Below, piece by piece: positions 15,064 through 22,851 of a stretch of DNA of 32,527 bases. The position numbers were made by a program, and so were the translations under genes. The DNA is from Bdellovibrio bacteriovorus. GTDB taxonomy: Bacteria > Bdellovibrionota > Bdellovibrionia > Bdellovibrionales > Bdellovibrionaceae. The number at the start of each line of letters is the position of its first letter. Within the stretch, counting starts at the first letter, position 1. The notes under the pieces were generated by a model. The model did not search any database. It was not told the DNA's origin and worked only from the letters and a program-made list of their open reading frames with translations. Location: NCBI RefSeq assembly GCF_001592745.1, contig NZ_LUKD01000005.1, positions 469,360 to 501,886 of the forward strand, given 5' to 3'.

Positions 15064-16314
15064 TTATTTCATTCTTAAGGCGTCAGAGGGCTGAACCTCT
15101 GATGCCGTTCTTGCCGGGATATAGGATCCAAACCAGGCAATCAAACCACTGACAATCAGAACACCAAAGACCAATGTAAAATCCACCAATGCAGGAATAC
15201 TCGGATCATAATAAATCTGCGAAGCGGCCAACTGAATCGGATTGGCTTCGATATAAAGACTGATACCAGTTCCTAAAATAACTCCCGTCAACACACCTAC
15301 GGAAGCTAAAATAAATCCTAACTGCGTAAATGTGCGAACTGTTTGTTTCGCCGAAAAGCCAATCGTTCTTAAGATCGCGATGTCTCTTCTTTTCTGCGAT
15401 AAAAGCAGAGCTAACACGGTCAAAATAGAACTCGCGGCAATCATACCCGCCAAGCCCAAAAAAGTCCCTATAGTGAGCTTTTCTAATTTCAAGGCATACA
15501 ACAAAGCCGAATTGCGATCCATCCAAGTTTCAACACTGACATCTTCGAACTTCAAAAGATCATCTTTCACTGTGTCGACCGAAACTCCGGCAGGCAACCA
15601 CACTTCAATACCAAGCTTGCGCATGCCTTCGTTTACCAACGAATTTAAAGCCTTACCTCTCTGATAGAAAATATACTGAGCATCGATATCTGCAAGACTC
15701 GTTGTCACGATGCGCTTCACGCGCAGGCGCTCAAACTTCGGAGTTTCTCCGGGCGGCAATAACAATCCCGAAGGAGAAACTAAAGTAACATAGTCCCCCT
15801 CAAAAACCCCCAAGGACTGCGCGAGATCCACACCCATGATGATTTCGCCTTCTTCGGGCACATCTTGAGGGTCCCAGAAGTACGCTGGCGAATCACTTTG
15901 ACGTTGATTGCGCTCCATTTGTTGAAGCTGCTCAATGAAGTACCCTAAGCTTTCACGGGTCACTCCTCGAGCCACACCTCCACGAAACTGACCGTCTTGA
16001 CTGCGGATGATCACATCTTGGGTTTCATAAACATAGGCTTTATTTTCAGGATGTTCTTTGAGACGTTGGAATACGGGATGCGCCTCTAAGCTAGCCGCAG
16101 AAGAAACGCCCGCTGCCTGGACATACAGATGCGGCTCTAAACCAAGAATGCGCTTTTTAATCGTCGCATTCATGCCATTCATAACAAAAAGGACTACTAA
16201 AAACGCCGTAACACTGATCGATATACCGATCATGGAAAGCCACGAAATTCTTTTAACTAAAGAACCTGCTCTTTTCGAGAAAATAAAATGGCGAAATAAG
16301 TGCCCTACTAACAT
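15064..16314 (-). CDS. LolC/LolE-family lipoprotein-releasing ABC permease
   Basis: The protein has 416 residues with FtsX-like topology. One membrane helix (about 22-48) is followed by a large periplasmic domain (about 50-270), and three C-terminal helices end in YIPARTASEVQPSDALRMK (by position, 398-416). The cytoplasmic coupling motif SQKRRDIAILRTIGFS (about 308-323) is diagnostic. In E. coli, LolC and LolE work with the LolD ATPase to extract lipoproteins from the inner membrane. Here neither a second permease nor LolD is adjacent, so it may act as a homodimer with an ATPase encoded elsewhere. Shine-Dalgarno is weak. It lies 45 nt downstream of the solute-binding-like gene. Confidence 0.9.
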   Translation of the reverse strand: MLVGHLFRHFIFSKRAGSLVKRISWLSMIGISISVTAFLVVLFVMNGMNATIKKRILGLEPHLYVQAAGVSSAASLEAHPVFQRLKEHPENKAYVYETQDVIIRSQDGQFRGGVARGVTRESLGYFIEQLQQMERNQRQSDSPAYFWDPQDVPEEGEIIMGVDLAQSLGVFEGDYVTLVSPSGLLLPPGETPKFERLRVKRIVTTSLADIDAQYIFYQRGKALNSLVNEGMRKLGIEVWLPAGVSVDTVKDDLLKFEDVSVETWMDRNSALLYALKLEKLTIGTFLGLAGMIAASSILTVLALLLSQKRRDIAILRTIGFSAKQTVRTFTQLGFILASVGVLTGVILGTGISLYIEANPIQLAASQIYYDPSIPALVDFTLVFGVLIVSGLIAWFGSYIPARTASEVQPSDALRMK

Positions 16315-16359
16315 GGCACTATGATAAATCGCCGCAATGCAGATTCAAGCCACGGAGCG

Positions 16360-17166
16360 CTATCTGTAACGAGTGACCTTCGGTTTGAAATAAGACGCAA
16401 GATTTCCACCGACGTAGCTTCTCACAACACGATCATATTCACCGCTGAGACGGAACTTTGCGAGTTCTTCGTCAAAACGATGAAGCAGTTTCTTATCCCG
16501 AAAAGCCACGTGAGAGGGGGACTCACCGTTAAACAAACGGAACACATCCACTTCCTGCTCGGTGTCCTCTTTTTCCGCCAAAGTCATACGGAGCCAAGCA
16601 AAAACATACTTGTCGATAACGATGGCATCGACCTTCTCTTTAAAAAGAGCCAGACATTGATCTTCTTGATTTAAGAACTCAAAATAGTTCGGTGCATAGC
16701 CCCCGCTTAACTGAGGACCAAACTGCGCTTTAAATGATTTGCCAAGGCCGTTCCAGGCATTCACCCACGTACCCACCTTCAGTGGGGCAAGCTCACGCAC
16801 GGATTTTATTTTGTAGTTTTTCTTCTTTAAAGCCACCACATAATTTTCGAAATGCATATAAGGCTCAGAGTAAAAGATAGATCTTTCGTTTCCGCGAGCC
16901 ACGCCCACCACGGCATCATAGGAATTTCCATGACGAGCCTCTGCATCTAAGCGCAGCGGTGAAAGAGTCTCGAAGGTCGCTTTATATCCTAAGCGACGAA
17001 AGACTTCTCCAATCACTTCAACTTCTATTCCTTTTAACTGACCTTGTTCCAAGTAGATGTATGGAGGACGCCCCATACCCAGTGCCACCTTGATATTTTT
17101 TGCTTCTGCATTTTGTACCGCAATGTTCAGGAGCATAACACAGAAACAGCGAACGATGGATCGCAT
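16360..17166 (-). CDS. Periplasmic solute-binding protein family 3-like protein
   Basis: The protein has 268 residues with a signal peptide (1-22, ending AEA, with no lipobox Cys immediately after). The mature part has the two-lobed type-2 periplasmic binding fold seen in amino-acid ABC receptors: MGRPPYIYLEQGQLKGIEVEV (by position 30-50), FYSEPYMHF, LKVGTWVN, and VDAIVIDKYVF. The canonical Arg-Asp pair for amino-acid binding is not obvious. No matching permease or ATPase is nearby, so it may be an orphan receptor or a sensor-like protein. GGGGTGAAAC precedes the ATG. It is downstream of the mla operon, separated by a hairpin that may reduce read-through. Confidence 0.75.
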   Translation of the reverse strand: MRSIVRCFCVMLLNIAVQNAEAKNIKVALGMGRPPYIYLEQGQLKGIEVEVIGEVFRRLGYKATFETLSPLRLDAEARHGNSYDAVVGVARGNERSIFYSEPYMHFENYVVALKKKNYKIKSVRELAPLKVGTWVNAWNGLGKSFKAQFGPQLSGGYAPNYFEFLNQEDQCLALFKEKVDAIVIDKYVFAWLRMTLAEKEDTEQEVDVFRLFNGESPSHVAFRDKKLLHRFDEELAKFRLSGEYDRVVRSYVGGNLASYFKPKVTRYR

Positions 17167-17242
17167 GTTTCACCCCTGCTCAAGAGAGCAAGGGCTTTAT
17201 CGTACGAATGTGGGGATTACTATAGTGCAATAAAGATAAATT

Positions 17243-17280
17243 ATCCGAGAAACGAAAAACTTCTACTTTGTTTCTCGGAT
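17243..17280 (-). terminator. Hairpin overlapping the end of mlaD
   Basis: A perfect 11-bp inverted repeat (atccgagaaac / gtttctcggat) has a 16-nt loop. The 5' arm, in transcript sense, lies within the last codons of the MlaD-like gene, and its stop codon is in the loop. The downstream tract AATTTATCTTT is only moderately T-rich, so this may be a weak terminator or an mRNA 3' stabilising structure. Confidence 0.55.
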
Positions 17281-18228
17281 ATTGGCTGGCACACGTTCCT
17301 GCGCTTCTTCATCGCGCACTTCACGCACGCTTCCACGCATAAAGAAAGACTTTTGCATGGCTTTAAGCACAACCACTGTCTCATTCAGAGCCTCGACCAA
17401 ACGAACACTGGCTCCAGGAAGCTCAGGCTCCACGGCTTTCACTGCAGGCCCCAAGGCCCGAGTGACCGTGGCTAGATTCTGAGTCATGACGGCCAAGTCT
17501 TTGGCTAGCTGAGGATTTTCTTCATTCAACTCTGGCAAAATGCGATTGATCTCTTTGGTGGTTACCGCAAGATTTCCGACGAGTTTCTGAACACCGTCAT
17601 CATGCGTAGCTTGACGAGAAAGCTTGATCACTTCCGTCGACATCGTATTTAAATTCTTCATTAAAGGATCTAATCTGTCGATCACGCGAACCATGCTTTC
17701 AGCCCGGCTCTTATCTGCAAATGCATCGACGATGACCTGCATGCTTTCAAGAATTCCTCCAAGCTTACTCAAATAGGAATTCATATTCTTACCGCTCATC
17801 AAGGTCATAAGATCCACTGTTTCTAAAGACTTCACCGCACTGTGAGCCGGTAAGACTTGAAACTGATCATGTCCTACAGATAAATCCAGAACGCGTTCAC
17901 CAATGATAAAAGGACGAATCAATTGCACGGTGCTATTTTCGCGGACGCGATCTTGAAACTTACCTAAAATATAAAAGCTCACACGAATGCGATTGTCGCT
18001 TTCAAGTTCAACAGACTCAACTGCGCCTGCACGCAGACCAGACATTTGCACCAATGTTCCTTGGTGCAGGCCATCGGCATTTTCAAAGGTCGTCGTATAA
18101 CGAACCTTCGGTTCGAACCAACCTTGTTTGACCGCAGCACTGATCGCTGTCAGAATAATTCCGAAGATAGCGACTACGATGAAAAGACCTGCTACCCTCT
18201 CAAACTTACTAAACTTGACCTTCATCAT
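17263..18228 (-). CDS. mlaD: MCE-domain protein, MlaD family
   Basis: The protein has 321 residues. One N-terminal membrane helix (about 12-33) anchors it in the inner membrane. A single MCE domain follows (about 38-120, including YTTTFENADGLHQGTLVQMSG, by position 43-63, and IGERVLDLSVG). Then comes a long helical region (about 150-300) that would form a coiled tube or needle, longer than in E. coli MlaD (183 residues) and closer to Mce-type proteins. MCE rings bind and pass lipids between the membranes. Its start overlaps the mlaF stop by 4 nt (ATGA). Substrate and direction of transport are unknown. Confidence 0.88.
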   Translation of the reverse strand: MMKVKFSKFERVAGLFIVVAIFGIILTAISAAVKQGWFEPKVRYTTTFENADGLHQGTLVQMSGLRAGAVESVELESDNRIRVSFYILGKFQDRVRENSTVQLIRPFIIGERVLDLSVGHDQFQVLPAHSAVKSLETVDLMTLMSGKNMNSYLSKLGGILESMQVIVDAFADKSRAESMVRVIDRLDPLMKNLNTMSTEVIKLSRQATHDDGVQKLVGNLAVTTKEINRILPELNEENPQLAKDLAVMTQNLATVTRALGPAVKAVEPELPGASVRLVEALNETVVVLKAMQKSFFMRGSVREVRDEEAQERVPANIRETK

Positions 18229-18935
18229 AGATGAACAACCCTTTTCTCTGGATCGACAGCTTGGAAATACAACTGCCCTTCATCTAAATGAATGATCTGG
18301 TACTCAAATAGATTCATAAACTTTTCGTCATAAGAACTGATAAATACATGTTTGCAATGACCTTCTTTACGAAGTCTGTGCACGTGGTCCACAAAGGCAT
18401 AAATACTGTCTTGGCCCAAACCCACACTTGGATCATCCAAAAGAAGTATCTGCGGGCGCATTACTAAAGCACGTAAAAGACAGGTCAACTTACGAATACG
18501 ACCGGGCACATGCGCTGGACGGTCATGCGCAAATTTTTCTGCACCAAATTCTTTTAAAAGACCTTCGACACGAGCCTTCGCTTCTTCTGGAGAAACCACT
18601 TTATGGTAAAGAAGCGGCAACATCAGATTATCAAATAAAGAACGGTTGTTGATAAGACCGCCATAATCAAAGGAATAACCAATCTGCAAGCGGTACGGTA
18701 AAAATTCTTCAAAAGACATATCACAAACGTTTTCACCGTTGATCAGATATTTTCCCGATTGCGGAATTTGTAAGCCAGCCAGGATTTGCAGTAAGGAACT
18801 TTTGCCAGCACCCTCTTCCGCCTTCACCCAAAGAATTTCATTCATGGGGAAGTCGAACTCGACATTTTGAACAATCGGATCTTGTCCTTCATGTGTGAAT
18901 GTCACGCCTTCAAATTTAAGACTCTCGATTTTCAT
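18225..18935 (-). CDS. MlaF-like ABC ATPase with degenerate catalytic motifs
   Basis: The protein has 236 residues. By position between the MlaE permease and the MCE protein it is the ATPase subunit. Sequence shows an ABC fold, but nearly every functional motif is altered. Walker A reads AEEGAGKSS (39-47; first Gly changed, Lys45 kept). The Q-loop Gln is Asp90 (YSFDYGGL). The LSGGQ signature is VPGRI (143-147). The catalytic Glu after Walker B is Asp168 (LLLDDPSVGL). The switch His is Tyr202 (ISSYDEKF). The frame is intact and conserved around these sites, so it is not a decayed pseudogene. It may bind but hydrolyse ATP slowly or not at all. It shares 1 nt with the mlaE stop (TAATG), and GGGGTGG precedes the ATG. 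Confidence 0.85.
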   Translation of the reverse strand: MKIESLKFEGVTFTHEGQDPIVQNVEFDFPMNEILWVKAEEGAGKSSLLQILAGLQIPQSGKYLINGENVCDMSFEEFLPYRLQIGYSFDYGGLINNRSLFDNLMLPLLYHKVVSPEEAKARVEGLLKEFGAEKFAHDRPAHVPGRIRKLTCLLRALVMRPQILLLDDPSVGLGQDSIYAFVDHVHRLRKEGHCKHVFISSYDEKFMNLFEYQIIHLDEGQLYFQAVDPEKRVVHL

Positions 18936-19759
18936 TAGACCACCCCTAGACTACGAAGTTGATTTAAATAAAACAAAGCTGAAACCATTAAGTTAAAAAT
19001 CACGACGAAAATAATACTGTTCACCACGGCCTGAGTTGTGACTTGGGGAACTTCATGCGGAGACCGTTTCACCGACAATCCCTGATAGCAAGAAACAACA
19101 AAGATGATCATGCCGCTAAAGCCGTTTTTCAGAAAAAAAATCAGAACGTCTTCTTTAGCAAAAGCTTTCATCAAAGAATCTGTATAAAACGTCAATGACA
19201 TGTCTTGAAAGAAGCGCGTAACCAGAAAACCGCCAATCAAGGCAATGGCATTAAAATAAAATGCTAATCCCAAGACACTCAGAACTCCGCCCACAACACG
19301 CGGAAACACAATAAAGCTTAAAGGGTTAATCCCCATGCTCTCTAACGCTTCGATCTCACGATTGGCGCGCATATTTCCGATTTCTGAAGCCACGGCGGTT
19401 CCAGAACGTGCAATCACGACAAGCGCCACGAGTAACGGCCCCGCTTCTCGCAGAATCATCACAATCAAAAAGCTTCCGATCATCTGCGTTCCGCCTAACA
19501 AGGTCAGATTAGAGAGCGATTGCAAAATCATCACCGAGCCCACACCCAACGCGAGAACAGAAATCAAAGGCAGAGCCTGCCATCCCGTGAAATAAATTTG
19601 TGAGGAAAGAACACCGACGATTTGTCTGAAGCCTTGCGCTTTATCCAGAATGGCAGCGCGAAGAGAAAGATAGACCATGAGGAACACACGCACTGTGTAT
19701 TCCACGTTTTTAGTAACAAATCTTCCTAGCGAATCTATCTGCGCCAGTAAAGAAGTCAT
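18935..19759 (-). CDS. mlaE: MlaE-family lipid ABC permease
   Basis: The protein has 274 residues with about five or six membrane helices. Family marks include an amphipathic N-terminal helix and the ALGVGSVMILQS region. The diagnostic stretch is AGPLLVALVVIARSGTAVASEIGNM (by position 105-130), followed by REIEALESMGINPLSFIVFPRV, which contacts the ATPase. MlaE dimers form the membrane core of MCE lipid transporters. It is the first gene of mlaE-mlaF-mlaD, with AAGGGG about 7 nt before the ATG. The MlaB (STAS) and MlaC (periplasmic carrier) genes of the E. coli system are not in this window. Confidence 0.92.
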   Translation of the reverse strand: MTSLLAQIDSLGRFVTKNVEYTVRVFLMVYLSLRAAILDKAQGFRQIVGVLSSQIYFTGWQALPLISVLALGVGSVMILQSLSNLTLLGGTQMIGSFLIVMILREAGPLLVALVVIARSGTAVASEIGNMRANREIEALESMGINPLSFIVFPRVVGGVLSVLGLAFYFNAIALIGGFLVTRFFQDMSLTFYTDSLMKAFAKEDVLIFFLKNGFSGMIIFVVSCYQGLSVKRSPHEVPQVTTQAVVNSIIFVVIFNLMVSALFYLNQLRSLGVV

Positions 19760-19831
19760 GGTTATCCCCTTAATTTCTCAAATACTTATCGGTATTTTGT
19801 TAAGAAAATGGGATTAGACCAGGGTCGAGTT

Positions 19832-20422
19832 TTAATAAGCCCAGAAAGAGTAAAATAAAGACTTTAAGGCTTCAAAGGTGGTTTCCCAGACTGAAGACTC
19901 GTAACGACCGCCGATAATGGCGTGTTTTTGGATATAAATGTTTTCAGGGAAAGTCGCACGGAAGGTGCGATAAGATCGATACATATGCAAACGTGAAGTC
20001 ACCAAAAGAATGTCTCTGCATTTCAACGCCTCCACAATGGGAAGACTTTGTTGAGCGTTTCCATAAGTGGTTTCCGAACGACGATCTAAGACCACGTCAT
20101 TTTCAGTGAGACTTCCGTAAAAAGGCCACACCGGCATAATTTCACGCAAGCGCGCATTGGAATACACTCCTGAGATCACCAGCTTTTTTACGTTTTGATT
20201 TGCCAGAAGATCGAATCCTTCACGGACGCGCCCCGCTCCCCCGGTTAACACCACGGCGCAGTCGGCCGTCGGTGTTTTTAACCAAGACTGTACGGTCTCG
20301 TGCTGAACGTTTTGATACTCATCGTAGAAACGGTACAAAACCGTTCCCACGAAAAACAAAAGCACCCAGAACGGCCGAGACCGTAATAGAACTTTAGCGA
20401 TGCGCCAAAACTTCGATTTCAA
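19832..20422 (-). CDS. DUF218 (YdcF/ElyC/SanA-like) membrane-anchored protein
   Basis: The protein has 196 residues. One membrane helix (about 15-31) is followed by a DUF218 domain. Visible marks are AVVLTGGAGRVREGFDLL near its start, then LVISGV, the SETTYGNAQQS motif with the family's conserved T-x-x-N, and LLVTSRLHMYRSYRTFR near the end. Relatives (ElyC, SanA) affect envelope and lipid-carrier homeostasis, but the reaction is not established. The start chosen is TTG at 20422, inside the end of ridA (29-nt overlap), with AAAGGTG about 7 nt upstream. A more internal start would cut into the membrane helix. The unusual start makes the exact N-terminus uncertain. Confidence 0.82.
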   Translation of the reverse strand: MKSKFWRIAKVLLRSRPFWVLLFFVGTVLYRFYDEYQNVQHETVQSWLKTPTADCAVVLTGGAGRVREGFDLLANQNVKKLVISGVYSNARLREIMPVWPFYGSLTENDVVLDRRSETTYGNAQQSLPIVEALKCRDILLVTSRLHMYRSYRTFRATFPENIYIQKHAIIGGRYESSVWETTFEALKSLFYSFWAY

Positions 20423-20771
20423 CGTTCACACCTTTAGGAAGACCCGCTACAGCCACTGTCGAGCGAGCTGGAGGAGCGTCTTTAAAATATTGAGCGTAAA
20501 CTTCGTTCACCGTCGCAAAGTCATTCATATTTGTGATGAAGATTGTCGTCTTAACAATATTTGAAAAGTTCATACCGCCCGCTGTAAGAACGGCTTCGAT
20601 ATTTTTCATCACCATCTGTGTTTGGGTTTTGATGTCCCCTGTGAAAACTTCATTTGTTTTAGGATCAATTGAAATTTGGCCAGAGCAGAACAAAAAATCG
20701 CCCATTTGCACTGCTTGAGAATAAGGACCTACCGCTTTAGGAGCATTGTCCGTGTGAATTACTTTTTTCAT
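20394..20771 (-). CDS. ridA: RidA family reactive intermediate deaminase
   Basis: The protein has 125 residues, the normal size for RidA/YjgF/UK114 trimers. These hydrolyse 2-aminoacrylate and related enamine/imine by-products of PLP enzymes in the cytoplasm. Family marks are VGPYSQAV (14-21), FCSGQI, KNIEAVLTAGG, the substrate-carboxylate Arg in PARSTVAVAGLPKG (about 101-114) and VEIEVLA at the end. AGGAG precedes the ATG at about 7 nt. It lies 14 nt beyond the start side of the small barrel gene and overlaps the DUF218 gene downstream. Confidence 0.95.
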   Translation of the reverse strand: MKKVIHTDNAPKAVGPYSQAVQMGDFLFCSGQISIDPKTNEVFTGDIKTQTQMVMKNIEAVLTAGGMNFSNIVKTTIFITNMNDFATVNEVYAQYFKDAPPARSTVAVAGLPKGVNVEIEVLAHR

Positions 20772-20784
20772 TTAAATCTCCTGA

Positions 20785-21267
20785 TTAGAAGTAAAAGATA
20801 ATACCTGCGTTGAACGGACCATCTGCAATTGTTCTAAAACGAACATTATCGGCAGAGATCACACCGACGCCGCCTTCAAATGTGAAAGCCAAAGAATCAA
20901 GACCCGTAAAGAAGAACTCTCCACCAAAAAGAGCATTCAACTCGAAGCCAGATTCCTTTTCTCCCGCCGTTTCAAAGTTCACAAGCCCTAATGCGCCACC
21001 CATGTAGAAGTTCATGTTGTCTTCCTTAAAAACGGTGCGGCGTACGCCTGCATTGAACGAAAACTTAGAGTAATCTTTTTGCGTATCGATCCCCAACCCA
21101 CCCGTGAAAGACAGATCAGACATCGGGTGATAAACAGCCGCAAGCTCTGGAAGATCCAAAGATGTGTTCTTCTTTACACCAACGCCCAAACGATTGGTCA
21201 GCTCTTTGGCTTCAACACTTCCTGCAAACGCCACTAAGCAAAACACCAATGCTAATTTTTTAAGCAT
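20785..21267 (-). CDS. Small putative outer-membrane beta-barrel protein
   Basis: The protein has 160 residues with signal peptide MLKKLALVFCLVAFAGSVEA. The mature chain of about 140 residues is built of alternating strands (LGVGVKKNT, LSFTGGLGIDT, FSFNAGVRRTV, MNFYMGGALGLVNF, FELNALFGGEFFF, LAFTFEGGVGVIS, FNAGIIFYF), about eight in all. It ends in aromatic YF, as expected for an eight-strand OmpA/OmpX-like barrel. The start at 21267 is chosen because GAGGAG lies 7 nt upstream and the signal peptide begins there; an upstream in-frame ATG at 21357 would add 30 basic residues before it. The specific function is unknown. Confidence 0.8.
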   Translation of the reverse strand: MLKKLALVFCLVAFAGSVEAKELTNRLGVGVKKNTSLDLPELAAVYHPMSDLSFTGGLGIDTQKDYSKFSFNAGVRRTVFKEDNMNFYMGGALGLVNFETAGEKESGFELNALFGGEFFFTGLDSLAFTFEGGVGVISADNVRFRTIADGPFNAGIIFYF

Positions 21268-21366
21268 TACTAACTCCTCTGTAAGTTTATGCCGTTTCAT
21301 TAAATGCAAAAGCCTCCTCAGGGGCAAAAGGATTCTGCTTCTTACAAGAGGTGTCATTCACAGGTT

Positions 21367-22737
21367 TTAAATTAGTGATTCACTGATTTTATTTAAAAAA
21401 TCGGGACTGAAACTGCCAGGAGTGGTGCTTTCGGCTTCCCACAACTTTTCTTTCGCAAAACGGAAACCCACGCCCGTTTTTCTAATCGTCGTCAAAGCGG
21501 TCTTGTCGATCTTTTCAGCAAACAGAAGAATCAAGGCCTCTTCGGGAAGTTTGTCCGAAGGCACCTGATTCGGAAACCCTTTCTCATCGACGCGTTCATG
21601 GGTACAGACAAGGACTGTTTTGACCGCTTCTTCGATCGGAAGTTTCTTAATCAAACAACGGTTTAAAGACAAGAGAGGGTGTTTTTCATAAGAACTCTGC
21701 TGCTCCGGAGTGACCTTCTTTTCTTCAGACAGATAGTAGTTTCGAGTCACGGCTTCTTCGAGATCATAGATCCCAATATCCGTAAGCAATCCCGCCAGAA
21801 GCACAACCATGGGATTTCCCACGCCGCTTCGAACCGAAATCAAAGAGGCATAAACAGAAATCCACGGAGATCGCCATAATTCCCAAAAATCTTCATCCAA
21901 AGCCTCGCGGAAAATATCCCACAGATTCTCATCCGTTTTCATAATCTCGAAAAGGTCAGAGGCCGTTTTCTTTATACCCTCATAGATGGACGCTAAATGA
22001 CTTTCCGTTGGCATTTTAAAATCGAAGAGCAAGCTTTCATTTAAGTACACCGACTTATAACAAAGACTTAAGAAAAGAGCGCGCGCCCGCTTCCTTAAGG
22101 CCGCCCCCGAAGTGTCATAATAAGTGGCGATGTACTGCAGGTATCCTTCGATATCCTTGATTTGAATATACAGTCCTTCCGCGCGACTGAGCCTTTGACT
22201 TCGTTCATCCGACAAAACGGTGTTGCTATGGATGACTGGCAAATATCTTTGATTCAACGAAAGACGAATGAAGGCCGGAAATGACATCGTCGTCATAGGA
22301 AAAAGGTCACCGGCTTGTATAGAAAAATATTGAGAACGACAGCGGTACAGACAAACGTATTCAAACTTCAAAGTCGAATAAAACTCTGCCTGAGATAACG
22401 GCGTCACGCGAGGATTCTGTGTGCCTTCCAAATTTTCGCGGGAATACGAAGGTGCCATCACCGTCACAATACAAGAACGCGGAAATACACGTAGAACTTT
22501 ATCCACCCGCTCGGAAAAATCTTTGAGAGCTTCTTCCTGTCGCTGTGCCAACAAAACAAGTTGAGCCTTCAATAGATCGCCCATTGACTCTGGAAGCTCG
22601 CCGAAATTCACTTGGCGAAAAGTCAGATAATGCGCAGACACCACTTGTTTAACGCGATTTAAAAGCGCCTCTGAATCATCAAGAATCAGAAGTTCTAGTT
22701 TTTGTCGAAAGAGAGAAGTGTTTCGGGCCTCGGTCAT
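21367..22737 (-). CDS. Degenerate HD-GYP protein with receiver-like N-terminus
   Basis: The protein has 456 residues. The C-terminal part (about 225-456) follows the HD-GYP phosphodiesterase pattern, but key residues are changed. The HD pair is Thr319-Asp320 (LLTDIGIYD). A conserved HP follows (YEKHP). The HHE motif is CTHER (His380). The GYP signature is DEKGFP (384-389). The last metal-ligand Asp region reads AEKIDKTAL. The N-terminus (about 14-110) starts like a response-regulator receiver (LELLILDDSEALL), but the phospho-Asp strand reads AQLVLLAQR, so no phosphorylation site is seen. Cyclic-di-GMP binding without hydrolysis is an inference. No good Shine-Dalgarno is visible before the ATG. 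It is divergent from the chalcone isomerase-like gene. Confidence 0.75.
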   Translation of the reverse strand: MTEARNTSLFRQKLELLILDDSEALLNRVKQVVSAHYLTFRQVNFGELPESMGDLLKAQLVLLAQRQEEALKDFSERVDKVLRVFPRSCIVTVMAPSYSRENLEGTQNPRVTPLSQAEFYSTLKFEYVCLYRCRSQYFSIQAGDLFPMTTMSFPAFIRLSLNQRYLPVIHSNTVLSDERSQRLSRAEGLYIQIKDIEGYLQYIATYYDTSGAALRKRARALFLSLCYKSVYLNESLLFDFKMPTESHLASIYEGIKKTASDLFEIMKTDENLWDIFREALDEDFWELWRSPWISVYASLISVRSGVGNPMVVLLAGLLTDIGIYDLEEAVTRNYYLSEEKKVTPEQQSSYEKHPLLSLNRCLIKKLPIEEAVKTVLVCTHERVDEKGFPNQVPSDKLPEEALILLFAEKIDKTALTTIRKTGVGFRFAKEKLWEAESTTPGSFSPDFLNKISESLI

Positions 22738-22793
22738 GCGTCTAACAAAAGCTTAATGTACGGACTTGGGGCTGCCAACAAAACTTTTCCTCG

Positions 22794-22823
22794 TTGACAT
22801 TTTAAGCACCCGCCGAAATCCTA
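22794..22823 (+). promoter_or_regulatory. Candidate promoter of the chalcone isomerase-like gene
   Basis: A perfect TTGACA (22794-22799) is followed, after an 18-nt spacer, by ATCCTA (22818-22823), a weak -10. It lies 29 nt before the start codon at 22852, leaving room for the AAAGGAA ribosome site. It sits in the 114-nt divergent gap with the HD-GYP-like gene. Confidence 0.35.
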
Positions 22824-22851
22824 AAAGCCTACCGAGAAGAAAGGAATCCCC

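Noticed and set aside
18225-18935. MlaF-like gene as a decaying pseudogene
   Set aside because: The frame is full length, with conserved coupling overlaps to both neighbours and a normal ribosome site, so divergence of motifs rather than decay is the better reading.
21268-21357. N-terminal extension of the small barrel protein
   Set aside because: It would put 30 basic residues before a perfect signal peptide; GAGGAG sits directly before the internal ATG at 21267.
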